64,000 bases of DNA, taken from positions 186,001 through 250,000 of the forward strand of contig NZ_JAOVQM010000003.1 in assembly GCF_025742995.1 (NCBI RefSeq), written 5' to 3'. Both the position numbers and the translations under genes were made by a program. This stretch comes from Paracholeplasma manati (GTDB lineage Bacteria; Bacillota_I; Bacilli_A; Acholeplasmatales; UBA5453). Positions 33,891-41,718 of the stretch are shown here, in pieces. Every line of letters begins with the position of its first letter. Position 1 is the first letter of the stretch. The notes beneath the pieces are model-generated. The model saw only the letters and a list, made by a program, of their open reading frames with translations, was not told the origin of the DNA and did not search any database.

Positions 33891-34960
33891 TCGAACAACT
33901 TTAAGATGGCTTTATTGTAATAGAGGTTGTTAAAATACGTGGTTTTTTTTGAGATTAGGTCTAAATCCATCAAATCGCGATAACGTTTAATGATGGTCTT
34001 AGATAATACACCAAAATGAGCTTGCAACGGTTCATTTTCAAGGTAAATGACTTTATGACTCACATGAATCATTTCAAGCAAGCGACGTTTTTGATAAATC
34101 GTATGGTCGCTTTCTTCAATCTTCTCTTCTTGTTTAAGCTTGATACGGTTGTATCCATTGATCATCTTATTCGCATCTTTGATAGCGGCTTTCAACCCCG
34201 TTAAGTAATAAACGATGAACCCATTGATGTCGTTTTCAACCAATGCCTTTTTGCGGACATCTTCTATGTTCTTTAAATGACGGGATAACGGGATAAAGTG
34301 TTTGATTCCATCAAATTCGATTAAATACAACTGGGACGCCATTCTCGCAAGTTCAACGTTGCCAATCAGAAATGGTAACGATGTGGCAATTTGATAATAC
34401 ATCAGTGCCGCTCTCACATAAACCGGAATATCGTCACGATACATGAAGAGTTCCATTTCTTCCATAATAGTAATCATGGATTCAGGGTCTGGTGGGATAT
34501 ATGTAGCTTGTTCGATTGAACTACCTACAAAGGATTGAGTTCTTCTAAACTCACCTGGGTATTGGTTTTGATGTTTCGAAAACAATGCATAATGCAAATC
34601 TTTTAAAAAGCGGTTGGCATAGCCAATTTTTTTCATATGGGCTGGTGCTTCATCGTACGTTTCTTGAAAGTGAATCAAATCGTTATAAAACAAATTAAAT
34701 CCAGATGGTGCGTATAAATCACTAAAACTATAATCCCCAATCGAAGTGCGCATCCAATCCAACATTTCAGCATCTTGAATCAATCTGAAAAAGGCTTTAT
34801 TGAGTGGCGACTCGAGTGGCAACAATTGATTGATTTCATCTACCAATTTGTCAATGCGTTCATCTTTTTTAGAGGTTATATAAAGACCATTCAATGTATA
34901 AGGTACGAAGACATTGATTTTCTTTAACCCGTAAGGCTTTTGTTCGTATGTACCTAGCAT
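33887..34960 (-). CDS. Fic-fold protein with degenerate catalytic motif
   Basis: The 357-residue protein has the Fic-family layout: a helical N-terminal region, GEFRRTQSFVGSS...ATYIPP (about 136-157), then PVYVRAALMYYQIATSLPFL leading to the motif region at 195-206. There, LPFLIGNVELAR stands where active proteins have HPFxDGNGRxxR: the catalytic His is Leu, the acidic residue is Ile and the first Arg is Glu. A C-terminal helix-turn-helix-like segment (FGVLSKTIIKRYRDLMDLDL) follows. It is probably a non-enzymatic regulator. I start at 34960, after AGGTGATAAT. Confidence 0.75.
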   Translation of the reverse strand: MLGTYEQKPYGLKKINVFVPYTLNGLYITSKKDERIDKLVDEINQLLPLESPLNKAFFRLIQDAEMLDWMRTSIGDYSFSDLYAPSGFNLFYNDLIHFQETYDEAPAHMKKIGYANRFLKDLHYALFSKHQNQYPGEFRRTQSFVGSSIEQATYIPPDPESMITIMEEMELFMYRDDIPVYVRAALMYYQIATSLPFLIGNVELARMASQLYLIEFDGIKHFIPLSRHLKNIEDVRKKALVENDINGFIVYYLTGLKAAIKDANKMINGYNRIKLKQEEKIEESDHTIYQKRRLLEMIHVSHKVIYLENEPLQAHFGVLSKTIIKRYRDLMDLDLISKKTTYFNNLYYNKAILKLFE

Positions 34961-35013
34961 ATTATCACCTATAGAAATTATACCAAAAAACCGCATGATT
35001 AAGCAATAAAAAT

Positions 35014-35041
35014 GACAAAAAAAGGCATTTTGGATGCCTTT
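35014..35041 (-). terminator. Terminator of the DEAD-box helicase gene
   Basis: 8-bp stem AAAGGCAT (35021-35028) / ATGCCTTT (35034-35041); on the minus strand a T-run follows. It overlaps the helicase stop codon. Confidence 0.9.
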
Positions 35042-36696
35042 TAAAGTTTCTTCAATTTGATGGTCTTGTTCTTGAATTTTTTACCATTCAAGCCCATGAC
35101 ACGGTTTACCGATTGCTTGTTCAATTGGAAAACGGTTTTGGATTCACCAATCGTGATGTCACCAACATTACCTGTGTAGAGGTCCGCTTCTTTCTTGAAT
35201 AAGTCGAGTAACGATACGGCACGAATTTGGTCTGCTTTACCAAAGTTGATTTCAAATTCAACGAATTGTTTTTGATTATCACGGAAAGGTTTATCGCCTT
35301 CGGCTCTTGGACGTCTAGCATCTGAACCCGCTTCACGAGGACGACGATCATTACGATCGAACGTTTTCTTTTCACGTGGTTTATCGATTGGAATCTCACG
35401 GTATTCTTTTTCTTGATCATCGATGGACATGGTCATCAACGCGTTGATGATGTCAATCCCATCATAACCATCCGCTAGTAACTTTTGAATCACAATTTCA
35501 TACTTGTGTTCTTTCTTTTGACTGATCATGTCAGCGATTTGGTTATAGATACCTTTAATCGTAACGGCATGAATGTCTTCAACGGTTGGGATTTCTTTGA
35601 GTTCTAGTGGAGACTTGGTGAAATTTTCCAACTCTTTGATGCGTCTTCTGTTCCATGCATTCGATAACGTAATGGCATAACCACTCTTACCAGCACGACC
35701 TGTTCTACCAATACGGTGAACATAGACTTCCAATTCTTGTGGGATATCGTAGTTGATGATGGCTTCAACATCATTGATGTCTAGGCCTCTCGCTGCCACG
35801 TCTGTAGCCACCAAAATTTTGACATTCTTTTGACGGAATGCGTTCATTACTCGGTCTCTTTGGAGTTGTTTTAAATCCCCATGTAAGGCATCTGCACTAT
35901 ACCCCAAGTTTTGGAGGTAAGCGACCAAATCATCGACACCAGCTTTGGTGTTGGCGAAAATGATGATGGATTTGAAATGATAGAAATCCAAAAGTCTGAC
36001 CAATAAGTCATCTTTGTATTCCTTTTTGACTTCGTAGTAAACTTGTTTGATTTTTTCTACGGTCAATGTCTTCGCTTCAATCTTAATGTGGACAGGGTCC
36101 TTTTGATAAGTGGAAGCGACGGTCTTAATGAAAGGTGGGATGGTCGCGGAGAATAAGACAGTTTGTCTTTCTTTCGGCGTATCTTTCAAAATGATCTCTA
36201 AATCTTCTTGGAAACCCATTTTCAACATTTCATCCGCTTCGTCCATGACGAGCATACGTAAATTATTGAAATCGAGTGTCTTTCGGGTCATGTGGTCGAT
36301 GATACGACCTGGGGTCCCGATGATGATTTGTGGTTTTTCTTTCAAGCTCTTGATTTGTCTTTCAATCGATTGGCCACCGTACACGACGGTTGCTCTAATT
36401 TGTCTTGAGAAGCGAATTAGTTTTAAGAATTCAGCGTAGACTTGGAGTGATAACTCTCTCGTTGGCAATAAAATAAGCGCTTGTACATTTGGGTTATTCA
36501 TATCGATCGCTTCAACGATGGGTATTGCGAAAGAGAATGTTTTCCCTGTACCTGTTTGGGCCTGCCCAATCATGTCTTTACCGTCACGAACCACTGGGAT
36601 CGATGCGGCCTGGATATCCGTTGGATAAACGAATCCCAATTTGTCTATCGCCTTCTGAATATCTTCTTGTAAGTTTAAATCTTTAAATGTAATCAT
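35041..36696 (-). CDS. DEAD-box RNA helicase, CshA-like
   Basis: The 551-residue protein has all core motifs: Q motif (GFVYPTDIQ), Walker A (AQTGTGKTFSF), PTREL, VMDEADEMLKMGF, SATIPP, and HRIGRTGRAGKSG. A basic linker rich in Arg, Glu and Asp (about 430-470) is followed by a DbpA/CsdA-type RNA-binding domain ending IKLKKL. It probably unwinds RNA in ribosome assembly, decay or cold response. I start at 36696 (MITFKDL), with GAGGAATTGC before it. Upstream lies a structured RNA candidate. Confidence 0.93.
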   Translation of the reverse strand: MITFKDLNLQEDIQKAIDKLGFVYPTDIQAASIPVVRDGKDMIGQAQTGTGKTFSFAIPIVEAIDMNNPNVQALILLPTRELSLQVYAEFLKLIRFSRQIRATVVYGGQSIERQIKSLKEKPQIIIGTPGRIIDHMTRKTLDFNNLRMLVMDEADEMLKMGFQEDLEIILKDTPKERQTVLFSATIPPFIKTVASTYQKDPVHIKIEAKTLTVEKIKQVYYEVKKEYKDDLLVRLLDFYHFKSIIIFANTKAGVDDLVAYLQNLGYSADALHGDLKQLQRDRVMNAFRQKNVKILVATDVAARGLDINDVEAIINYDIPQELEVYVHRIGRTGRAGKSGYAITLSNAWNRRRIKELENFTKSPLELKEIPTVEDIHAVTIKGIYNQIADMISQKKEHKYEIVIQKLLADGYDGIDIINALMTMSIDDQEKEYREIPIDKPREKKTFDRNDRRPREAGSDARRPRAEGDKPFRDNQKQFVEFEINFGKADQIRAVSLLDLFKKEADLYTGNVGDITIGESKTVFQLNKQSVNRVMGLNGKKFKNKTIKLKKL

Positions 36697-36790
36697 GCAA
36701 TTCCTCAATTCTGTATAATACCTTAATACTATATCATATTTAGGCCGTAAAACCTAAAGTTTTATGCAGTAATTTTGTAAAAGTGCTTAC

Positions 36791-36980
36791 AAAGTAAAAG
36801 CCCATATTAAATGGGCTTAAAAGTGCTTATTTTACCTAGAAAGGTGTGAGAACTAAAAGTGCTAAAGTGGGTAAAATCGACCTTTACTTTGTGATTCCTA
36901 TATCTATAGGCATTCTAACCCCGCAAGGCCTCAATTCCCGTTTCGGATGGTTGGGTTCCACAGCTTACCTTCTAGGCACC
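36791..36980 (-). ncRNA. Structured RNA candidate of about 185 nt, 6S-like in size and layout
   Basis: The 322-nt gap between the helicase and galU holds a complete small transcription unit on the minus strand. A consensus promoter lies at 36984-37013. CCTAGAAGGT at the 5' end (36967-36976) pairs with ACCTTTCTAGG near the 3' end (36835-36845), one bulge. Inside, GCTGTGG (36958-36964) can pair with CCCACTTTAGC (36861-36871), a GC-rich stretch AACCC/GGGGTT follows, and CCTATA/TATAGG (36897-36910) forms a hairpin. A final hairpin (36798-36818) may terminate. Length, closing stem and open centre recall 6S RNA, but I cannot confirm the family. A leader of the helicase is the alternative. Confidence 0.6.
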
Positions 36981-36983
36981 TTC

Positions 36984-37013
36984 ATTGTATCACTCAACAA
37001 TCCATTTTGTCAA
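36984..37013 (-). promoter_or_regulatory. Consensus promoter of the RNA candidate
   Basis: On the minus strand TTGACA (37008-37013), an 18-nt spacer and TACAAT (36984-36989), starting just 5 nt after the galU stop. Predicted transcript start near 36977. Confidence 0.75.
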
Positions 37014-37018
37014 ATGAC

Positions 37019-37900
37019 CTACTTTGACTCGATTTCTTTCAATTTCTTCTTTAGAAGGTCGATGACTTGAGGTCTAACATCGTCGCGTTTTAGACCAAAA
37101 TCCAGGGTCGCTTCGATGTAACCGATGCGTGAACCAATGTCATAACGCTTACCTGCGACGTCAAAAGAATAGACCGATTCTTCCGCCATCAAGCGCTTAA
37201 TGGCATCGGTTAGTTGGATTTCTCCGCCTGCCCCGCGTGGTTGATTTTCTAAATATTTAAAAATGGTTGGACTCAAAATATAGCGACCACCAATGGCACT
37301 TCTAGAAGGTGCATTTTCGGGTTTTGGCTTTTCGACTACAGAAGAAAGTTTATAAAGACCAGCTTCCATTTCTTGACTTGGTTCGCAAATACCGTATTTT
37401 TGGGTATCTTCATAACTGACAGGCAATGTACCTAAAATGGTGCCACCATACACATTGTATTTGTCGATGAGTTGACGTAAAACGGGTTGTTTGTCACCAA
37501 CATACAAGTCGTCCCCAAGCAACAATGCGAATGGTTCATTGCCGATGAATGCTTTCGCACAAAGGACAGCGTGACCCAATCCGAGTTGTTCTTTTTGACG
37601 AATATAATGAATATTGGCGAGATTAGAGACATCTGTAATGACCTTTAATTCCGCATCCTTGTGTTTTTCTTTGAGGATGTTTTCTAGTTCGAGATTACGG
37701 TCAAAATGGTCCATAATGGCGTTCTTATTGGCTGAAACGATGATGAGAATTTCTTCGATCCCTGAAGCGAGTGCTTCTTCAACGATGTATTGAATCGTTG
37801 GGGTGTCGATGATGGGGAACATTTCCTTAGCAAGTGCTTTGGTGGCCGGTAAAAAACGGGTTCCGTACCCTGCGGCTGGGATAACTGCTTTTTTGATCAT
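37019..37900 (-). CDS. galU: UTP--glucose-1-phosphate uridylyltransferase
   Basis: GalU makes UDP-glucose from glucose-1-phosphate and UTP, supplying the Leloir pathway and glycolipid synthesis. The 293-residue protein has the nucleotidyltransferase start AVIPAAGYGTRFLPATKA, then LALLLGDDL-like FALLLGDDLYV and VEKPKPENAPS. It lies 28 nt downstream of a membrane-protein gene and probably shares its transcript. Confidence 0.95.
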   Translation of the reverse strand: MIKKAVIPAAGYGTRFLPATKALAKEMFPIIDTPTIQYIVEEALASGIEEILIIVSANKNAIMDHFDRNLELENILKEKHKDAELKVITDVSNLANIHYIRQKEQLGLGHAVLCAKAFIGNEPFALLLGDDLYVGDKQPVLRQLIDKYNVYGGTILGTLPVSYEDTQKYGICEPSQEMEAGLYKLSSVVEKPKPENAPSRSAIGGRYILSPTIFKYLENQPRGAGGEIQLTDAIKRLMAEESVYSFDVAGKRYDIGSRIGYIEATLDFGLKRDDVRPQVIDLLKKKLKEIESK

Positions 37901-37927
37901 AGTGATTACGCGTGGCGTATCTCCTTT

Positions 37928-39382
37928 CTAATAGTAAAGCATGATGCGTACATACGTACCTTGATTCATCTTTAATTCTAATAATATGTCTCTCACCGTG
38001 TTTTCAATGATGTAATCGAGGTTTCTCACCCTTACATTGGTTTGTAAGGTGATGACCCCTGCTTCATCATAATCGAGTTCACGCGATGGATATGCCTTTA
38101 CATAAGTGCGTGCATGGTCTTTGTCTTTAAAATAGACCATCAAACTGATGATGACTTCACCACGGATTTCAAGTTCGTTCAATAAGTGCGCTAAATTGAG
38201 GGCGCGAGCGACAATATAATCCGGGTTATGGAAAAATGTATTTTCATAAAATTTACGGTTTAGGTCTGAAAATTGTCTCAAACCTACGTGGGTCTTGAAT
38301 GCCCCTTCAAGAAAGGTTTGAAACTTTAAAATACGCTGATGTTGACTCTTATGAAATTCAGCATAGATATAAGCATACTTCTTATTGTGGGTGTATGCTG
38401 TAATGATGAATCGGTGTAAATTGGCGTAGATTAAAATTTCGGATAAATGTGACTGGAAGGTCTCTAAAGATACTTCCATCCCATAGTGACCAATTTCAGT
38501 CGTATGCTCATTATACACCAAAGGTTCAAATAAAGCATTAGCAAATACGAGTTCTTGACGGTCTTGATCGTAATATTGATAAGCGTTATAGCTGACACGC
38601 ATGTAATAGCGTATGAGCTCGACAATCCCCATGGTTACACCAAAGATGATAACGACAGGTAAAAAGATCCATTTATATGTGGTTGATATGTCATCTGTCA
38701 CAGCAAGAATGAAAATGATGGGTAGAAATACCGATAGTCTTACCACACGCATCATGGTTGTAAAGCCTTTTTTATGCAGTAAAATCATCATGATAAAGAC
38801 AATGGTTATGAAATAGATGACCAATGCGTTATTCGGGGTGATGCTTCTGAATATCGCGATGTCATTCGCAACAAATATCAACATAAAGATATCTATCGCG
38901 AACAGACCAAATACCGAGATGGTTCGTGCTTTTTGATACCATTTTTTGGTATAAAGCTTTCGAACTTGTGGTAGATGATAATGTGATTTCATTTCTTTTC
39001 GGTATGCATAGAATGTTTCAAATTTGCCATACCAAGGCACTTTAAATGGTTCGATGTCTTCGTCATCAAGTGTTTTATTCAAATAATTTTCAAAGTCTGC
39101 CAATGGGTTTAAAACGAATAGCAACGTACCAATGAATATGATGGCTAAACTGAACCGAGTATCGAAGAGAGCCAATGTAATCGCAATTAAAACACCGTAT
39201 ATGAAAAATACGATGAGTTTGGCCAAACCACCAAACAGATAGAGGGCGACATATAGTAAAAATAAGACGCTCACTAAGAGATAAATGGTTTGTTCGTCGG
39301 ATTGTAAGAAATACGATGCAATGACCATACTGACGATGATCGATGATGCAATCGTTAAAGCAATCAATAAACGTCGCGACAT
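37928..39382 (-). CDS. Unrecognised polytopic membrane protein with soluble C-terminal domain
   Basis: The 484-residue protein has about nine predicted membrane helices in two blocks (residues 5-95 and 155-265), separated by a hydrophilic loop with KFETFYAYRKEM. The last ~210 residues (from about 275) are soluble and contain no motif I recognise. GAGGATAAAAT precedes the ATG. It is 28 nt upstream of galU. A role in envelope glycolipid metabolism could be guessed from that, but nothing in the sequence proves it. Confidence 0.7.
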   Translation of the reverse strand: MSRRLLIALTIASSIIVSMVIASYFLQSDEQTIYLLVSVLFLLYVALYLFGGLAKLIVFFIYGVLIAITLALFDTRFSLAIIFIGTLLFVLNPLADFENYLNKTLDDEDIEPFKVPWYGKFETFYAYRKEMKSHYHLPQVRKLYTKKWYQKARTISVFGLFAIDIFMLIFVANDIAIFRSITPNNALVIYFITIVFIMMILLHKKGFTTMMRVVRLSVFLPIIFILAVTDDISTTYKWIFLPVVIIFGVTMGIVELIRYYMRVSYNAYQYYDQDRQELVFANALFEPLVYNEHTTEIGHYGMEVSLETFQSHLSEILIYANLHRFIITAYTHNKKYAYIYAEFHKSQHQRILKFQTFLEGAFKTHVGLRQFSDLNRKFYENTFFHNPDYIVARALNLAHLLNELEIRGEVIISLMVYFKDKDHARTYVKAYPSRELDYDEAGVITLQTNVRVRNLDYIIENTVRDILLELKMNQGTYVRIMLYY

Positions 39383-39410
39383 ATTTTATCCTCGATATAT
39401 ACTAAATTAT

Positions 39411-39440
39411 ACAAAAAAAAGAATGGAGTGTCCATTCTTT
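39411..39440 (-). terminator. Terminator of infC-rpmI-rplT
   Basis: 10-bp stem AAAGAATGGA (39418-39427) / TCCATTCTTT (39431-39440) with a GTG loop, followed on the minus strand by eight Ts. Confidence 0.92.
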
Positions 39441-39450
39441 ATTCTTTCGA

Positions 39451-40053
39451 TTATTTTTGTGCTGCTTTGATGGCTTCAACCAATTCAGCTTTCTTTAAAC
39501 CAGAAAGACCGGTTAAGCCTAAACCTTGTGCAACTTCTTTAAGTTGTGCAACGGTTAAAGTTTCTAATTCAACTTGTGGTTCAGCAACTTTTTCAACGAC
39601 TGGAGCCGCTTCTACGACTTTTTCAGCTTTGACTGCTTTTTCTACTTTAGCTGCTTTAACGACAGGTTTAGCTTCAACCACTTGTGGTTTGATTTCGCCT
39701 GCTAAGCCTTTTCTAGCCACTTCAACAACGGCTGTGAAGCCTTTAGGATCGTTAAGTGCTAAATCAGCCAACATCTTACGGTTGACTTGAACGCCAGCCT
39801 TTAATAGACCGTTGATCAATGATGAATATTTGAATCCGTTTAGACGGCATGCTGCGTTGATTCTGGAAATCCAGAGCTTGCGCATATTTCTCTTGGTTTG
39901 TTTTCTGTCTCTGTATGCGTAAGCGAGCGCTCTCATGACTTGTTCATGGGCTGTCTTATAAATCGTGTGTTTGGAACCAAAGTAACCCTTGGCTAATCTT
40001 AATATTTTTTTACGGCGTGCTCTTGTTTGCACGTTTCCTCTTACTCTTGGCAT
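39451..40053 (-). CDS. rplT: Ribosomal protein L20 with C-terminal Rho_N-like domain
   Basis: Residues 1-118 are an ordinary L20 ([37 protein letters not shown]), which nucleates 50S assembly and represses this operon in many bacteria. The gene does not stop there. A 44-residue Ala/Val/Lys/Glu linker (119-162) leads to residues 163-200, [18 protein letters not shown] then [17 protein letters not shown], the pattern of Rho_N/SAP-type nucleic-acid-binding domains. Typical L20 is about 118 residues. The fusion lies in one intact frame with AGGAGG before the ATG and a terminator after the stop, so it is not a frameshift product. Confidence 0.93.
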   Translation of the reverse strand: MPRVRGNVQTRARRKKILRLAKGYFGSKHTIYKTAHEQVMRALAYAYRDRKQTKRNMRKLWISRINAACRLNGFKYSSLINGLLKAGVQVNRKMLADLALNDPKGFTAVVEVARKGLAGEIKPQVVEAKPVVKAAKVEKAVKAEKVVEAAPVVEKVAEPQVELETLTVAQLKEVAQGLGLTGLSGLKKAELVEAIKAAQK

Positions 40054-40063
40054 GTGTGTCCTC

Positions 40064-40264
40064 CTACTTCAAGTTCGAAATCAGTTGTTTGATACGTTTG
40101 TAGTCTGATGCAGACACACCTGTTTCGCCTCTTAATTGTCTATTTTGTTTGGTTGTTTTGCTTGCAGCTAAGTGATTTGAATAAGCTTTGCCTCTCATGA
40201 GTTTACCAGAGCCAGTAACTTTAATTCTCTTCTTTAAACCGCTATGTGTTTTTTGTTTTGGCAT
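40064..40264 (-). CDS. rpmI: Ribosomal protein L35
   Basis: A 66-residue L35 with the family start [20 protein letters not shown] and the middle [20 protein letters not shown]. It stands in the universal infC-rpmI-rplT order with short gaps (18 and 10 nt). GGAG precedes the ATG. Confidence 0.96.
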   Translation of the reverse strand: MPKQKTHSGLKKRIKVTGSGKLMRGKAYSNHLAASKTTKQNRQLRGETGVSASDYKRIKQLISNLK

Positions 40265-40282
40265 ATTGTTTGCTCTCCTTTA

Positions 40283-40840
40283 TTATTTGGTTGGTTTTGG
40301 TGCAACCGTCGCGAATAATTGACGGCCTTCCATCTTCACTGGGGACTCAACCACGATAGCGTCTCCCAACGATTGAATAAAGCCTTCCATGACCTTAACG
40401 CCTTGATCGCTATGAACGATCATACGGCCCTTAAAGCGTAATGAAATTTTAACTTTATCGCCTTTTTCAAGGAATTTGATGGCTTGTTTGGATTTGGTTT
40501 CCAAATCATGGGTGTCGATGACTGGGGATAAACGAATTTCCTTCACTTCAACGACATGTTGATTTTTCTTCATTTCACGTTGTTTTCTTTGTTGATCGTA
40601 TCTGAACTTAGAATAATCCATGATTTTCGCAACCACTGGTTTGGAATCCGGGGATACGACCACAAGGTCTAACTCACGTGTTCTTGCTTCATAAAGCGCT
40701 TGATGGATTTTAATTAATCCTAAATTGTTGCCTTGATCATCAATGACTAACAACTCTCTTGCTGCGATGCCTTCATTGACTAGTGCATCGACTTGTTTGT
40801 TGCCTTTAACAGGACTGTTTCCTTTAACAGGACTCTTGAT
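40283..40840 (-). CDS. infC: Translation initiation factor IF-3, apparent ATC start
   Basis: IF-3 prevents premature subunit joining and checks the start codon. The 185-residue product has the N-domain (VNEGIAARELLVIDDQGNNL), the linker and the C-domain (KEIRLSPVIDTHDLETKSKQ; KISLRFKGRMIVHSDQG). No ATG lies near the start. The GTG at 40849 overlaps the Shine-Dalgarno AGGAGG (40849-40854). The in-frame ATC at 40838-40840 is exactly 8 nt from it. Non-AUG starts (AUU, AUC, AUA) are known for infC and allow IF-3 to control itself, so I place the start at ATC. Two near-identical 18-nt copies encode the N-terminal SPVKGN repeat. Confidence 0.92.
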   Translation of the reverse strand: MKSPVKGNSPVKGNKQVDALVNEGIAARELLVIDDQGNNLGLIKIHQALYEARTRELDLVVVSPDSKPVVAKIMDYSKFRYDQQRKQREMKKNQHVVEVKEIRLSPVIDTHDLETKSKQAIKFLEKGDKVKISLRFKGRMIVHSDQGVKVMEGFIQSLGDAIVVESPVKMEGRQLFATVAPKPTK

Positions 40841-41000
40841 AAACGCCACCTCCTATGTGTTTTATAAAAAGAAAAAGTGTGTACATACAGTACCCACTCA
40901 TATACGTTAATTTAAATCAAATTTAACGTGACCGTTTGCCTACCGATTCATCGATCAGGCGAGAAGTAGGTACTTCTTCTTTTCACTATTTCTAGTTTCC
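40841..41000 (-). promoter_or_regulatory. Structured attenuator leader of infC-rpmI-rplT
   Basis: The 160-nt leader on the minus strand folds into several hairpins: AGAAGT/ACTTCT (40962-40977), GCC/GGC closing 40938-40960, ACGTTAA/TTAACGT (40904-40929), and last AGTGGGTAC/GTACACACT (40876-40898, one mismatch) followed by TTTTTCTTTTT. The last is a terminator ending about 12 nt before the Shine-Dalgarno. Low-GC Gram-positives control this operon by L20-dependent or other attenuation through such a leader; the same is inferred here. Confidence 0.75.
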
Positions 41001-41006
41001 TTATGT

Positions 41007-41035
41007 ATTATAACGAATTGCCCCAGGTATGTCAA
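41007..41035 (-). promoter_or_regulatory. Consensus promoter of infC
   Basis: On the minus strand TTGACA (41030-41035), 17-nt spacer and TATAAT (41007-41012): a perfect match to the housekeeping consensus. Confidence 0.88.
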
Positions 41036-41049
41036 GCATAAATGCATAT

Positions 41050-41718
41050 TTATTTTGGCTTTATCCCGTATAAGTGATATGCAAACCAATAATAGGCCAA
41101 TGCAAGCCAAATGGGTTGCCACTCAAAAGTCCCCTGGTTGTAAGGCATGACCCAATCGATCCAACGAATGGTCGGTAATAGATCACTCAGATTGGGGTGT
41201 AGAATCAACATCACCAATCCAAACAGGGTGATGTATGTGGATTTAACCCGTATCCATATTACCATAAAACCACTAAAAAGGCACGTGTTTAAAGATAATT
41301 GTATCCAAAAATTGGATAAAATATCTATTTCTTGGAAGGATAATGCATAAAAAATGGGTACCCAAATGCCATACATGATAACTTGTAACATCACATTCAG
41401 CCAAAATCGGACTAAATTGAACCTTAAATAAGAAGACCCAAACATCACCTCTAAATAAGCATCTTTTTTACCCATCCACTCAATTGCGTATACTAGCGTG
41501 TGACATCCAATCAATAAATAGCACAAATAACCGCTCTGTTCTAAGTAATATTGTTGATAATAGCTGCGATTGAGTCCTCTTTCCGTTGTTGATAGCCATG
41601 CATGACTGAAATAAAACAACAACAATACCCACAAAACATAGAACAATACGGACAACCAGACCCATTTGGTTGGTTTTCTTTTTCTAAAATCATAATTGAA
41701 ATAATTAATCCAGTGCAT
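41050..41718 (-). CDS. ABC-2-like membrane component of a four-gene cassette
   Basis: The 222-residue protein has about six membrane helices and no recognisable conserved motif. It overlaps the ATPase gene by 14 nt and is the last of four overlapping genes, so it is probably the membrane part of that ABC transporter. I start at 41718 (MHWINYF). An upstream in-frame GTG or other start within the ATPase gene is possible. The 48 nt after the gene's neighbour promoter hold no terminator on this strand that I can see. Confidence 0.65.
   Translation of the reverse strand: MHWINYFNYDFRKRKPTKWVWLSVLFYVLWVLLLFYFSHAWLSTTERGLNRSYYQQYYLEQSGYLCYLLIGCHTLVYAIEWMGKKDAYLEVMFGSSYLRFNLVRFWLNVMLQVIMYGIWVPIFYALSFQEIDILSNFWIQLSLNTCLFSGFMVIWIRVKSTYITLFGLVMLILHPNLSDLLPTIRWIDWVMPYNQGTFEWQPIWLALAYYWFAYHLYGIKPK

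Noticed and set aside
36791-36980. tmRNA, RNase P RNA or SRP RNA
   Set aside because: The gap is too short for tmRNA or RNase P RNA, and the diagnostic segments of RNase P (GAGGAAAGTCC) and SRP (GGAAGGAAGC) are absent.
39428-39790. 120-codon plus-strand frame opposite rplT
   Set aside because: Thr/Ser/Ala-rich product is the reverse reading of the repetitive L20 linker; no start signal.
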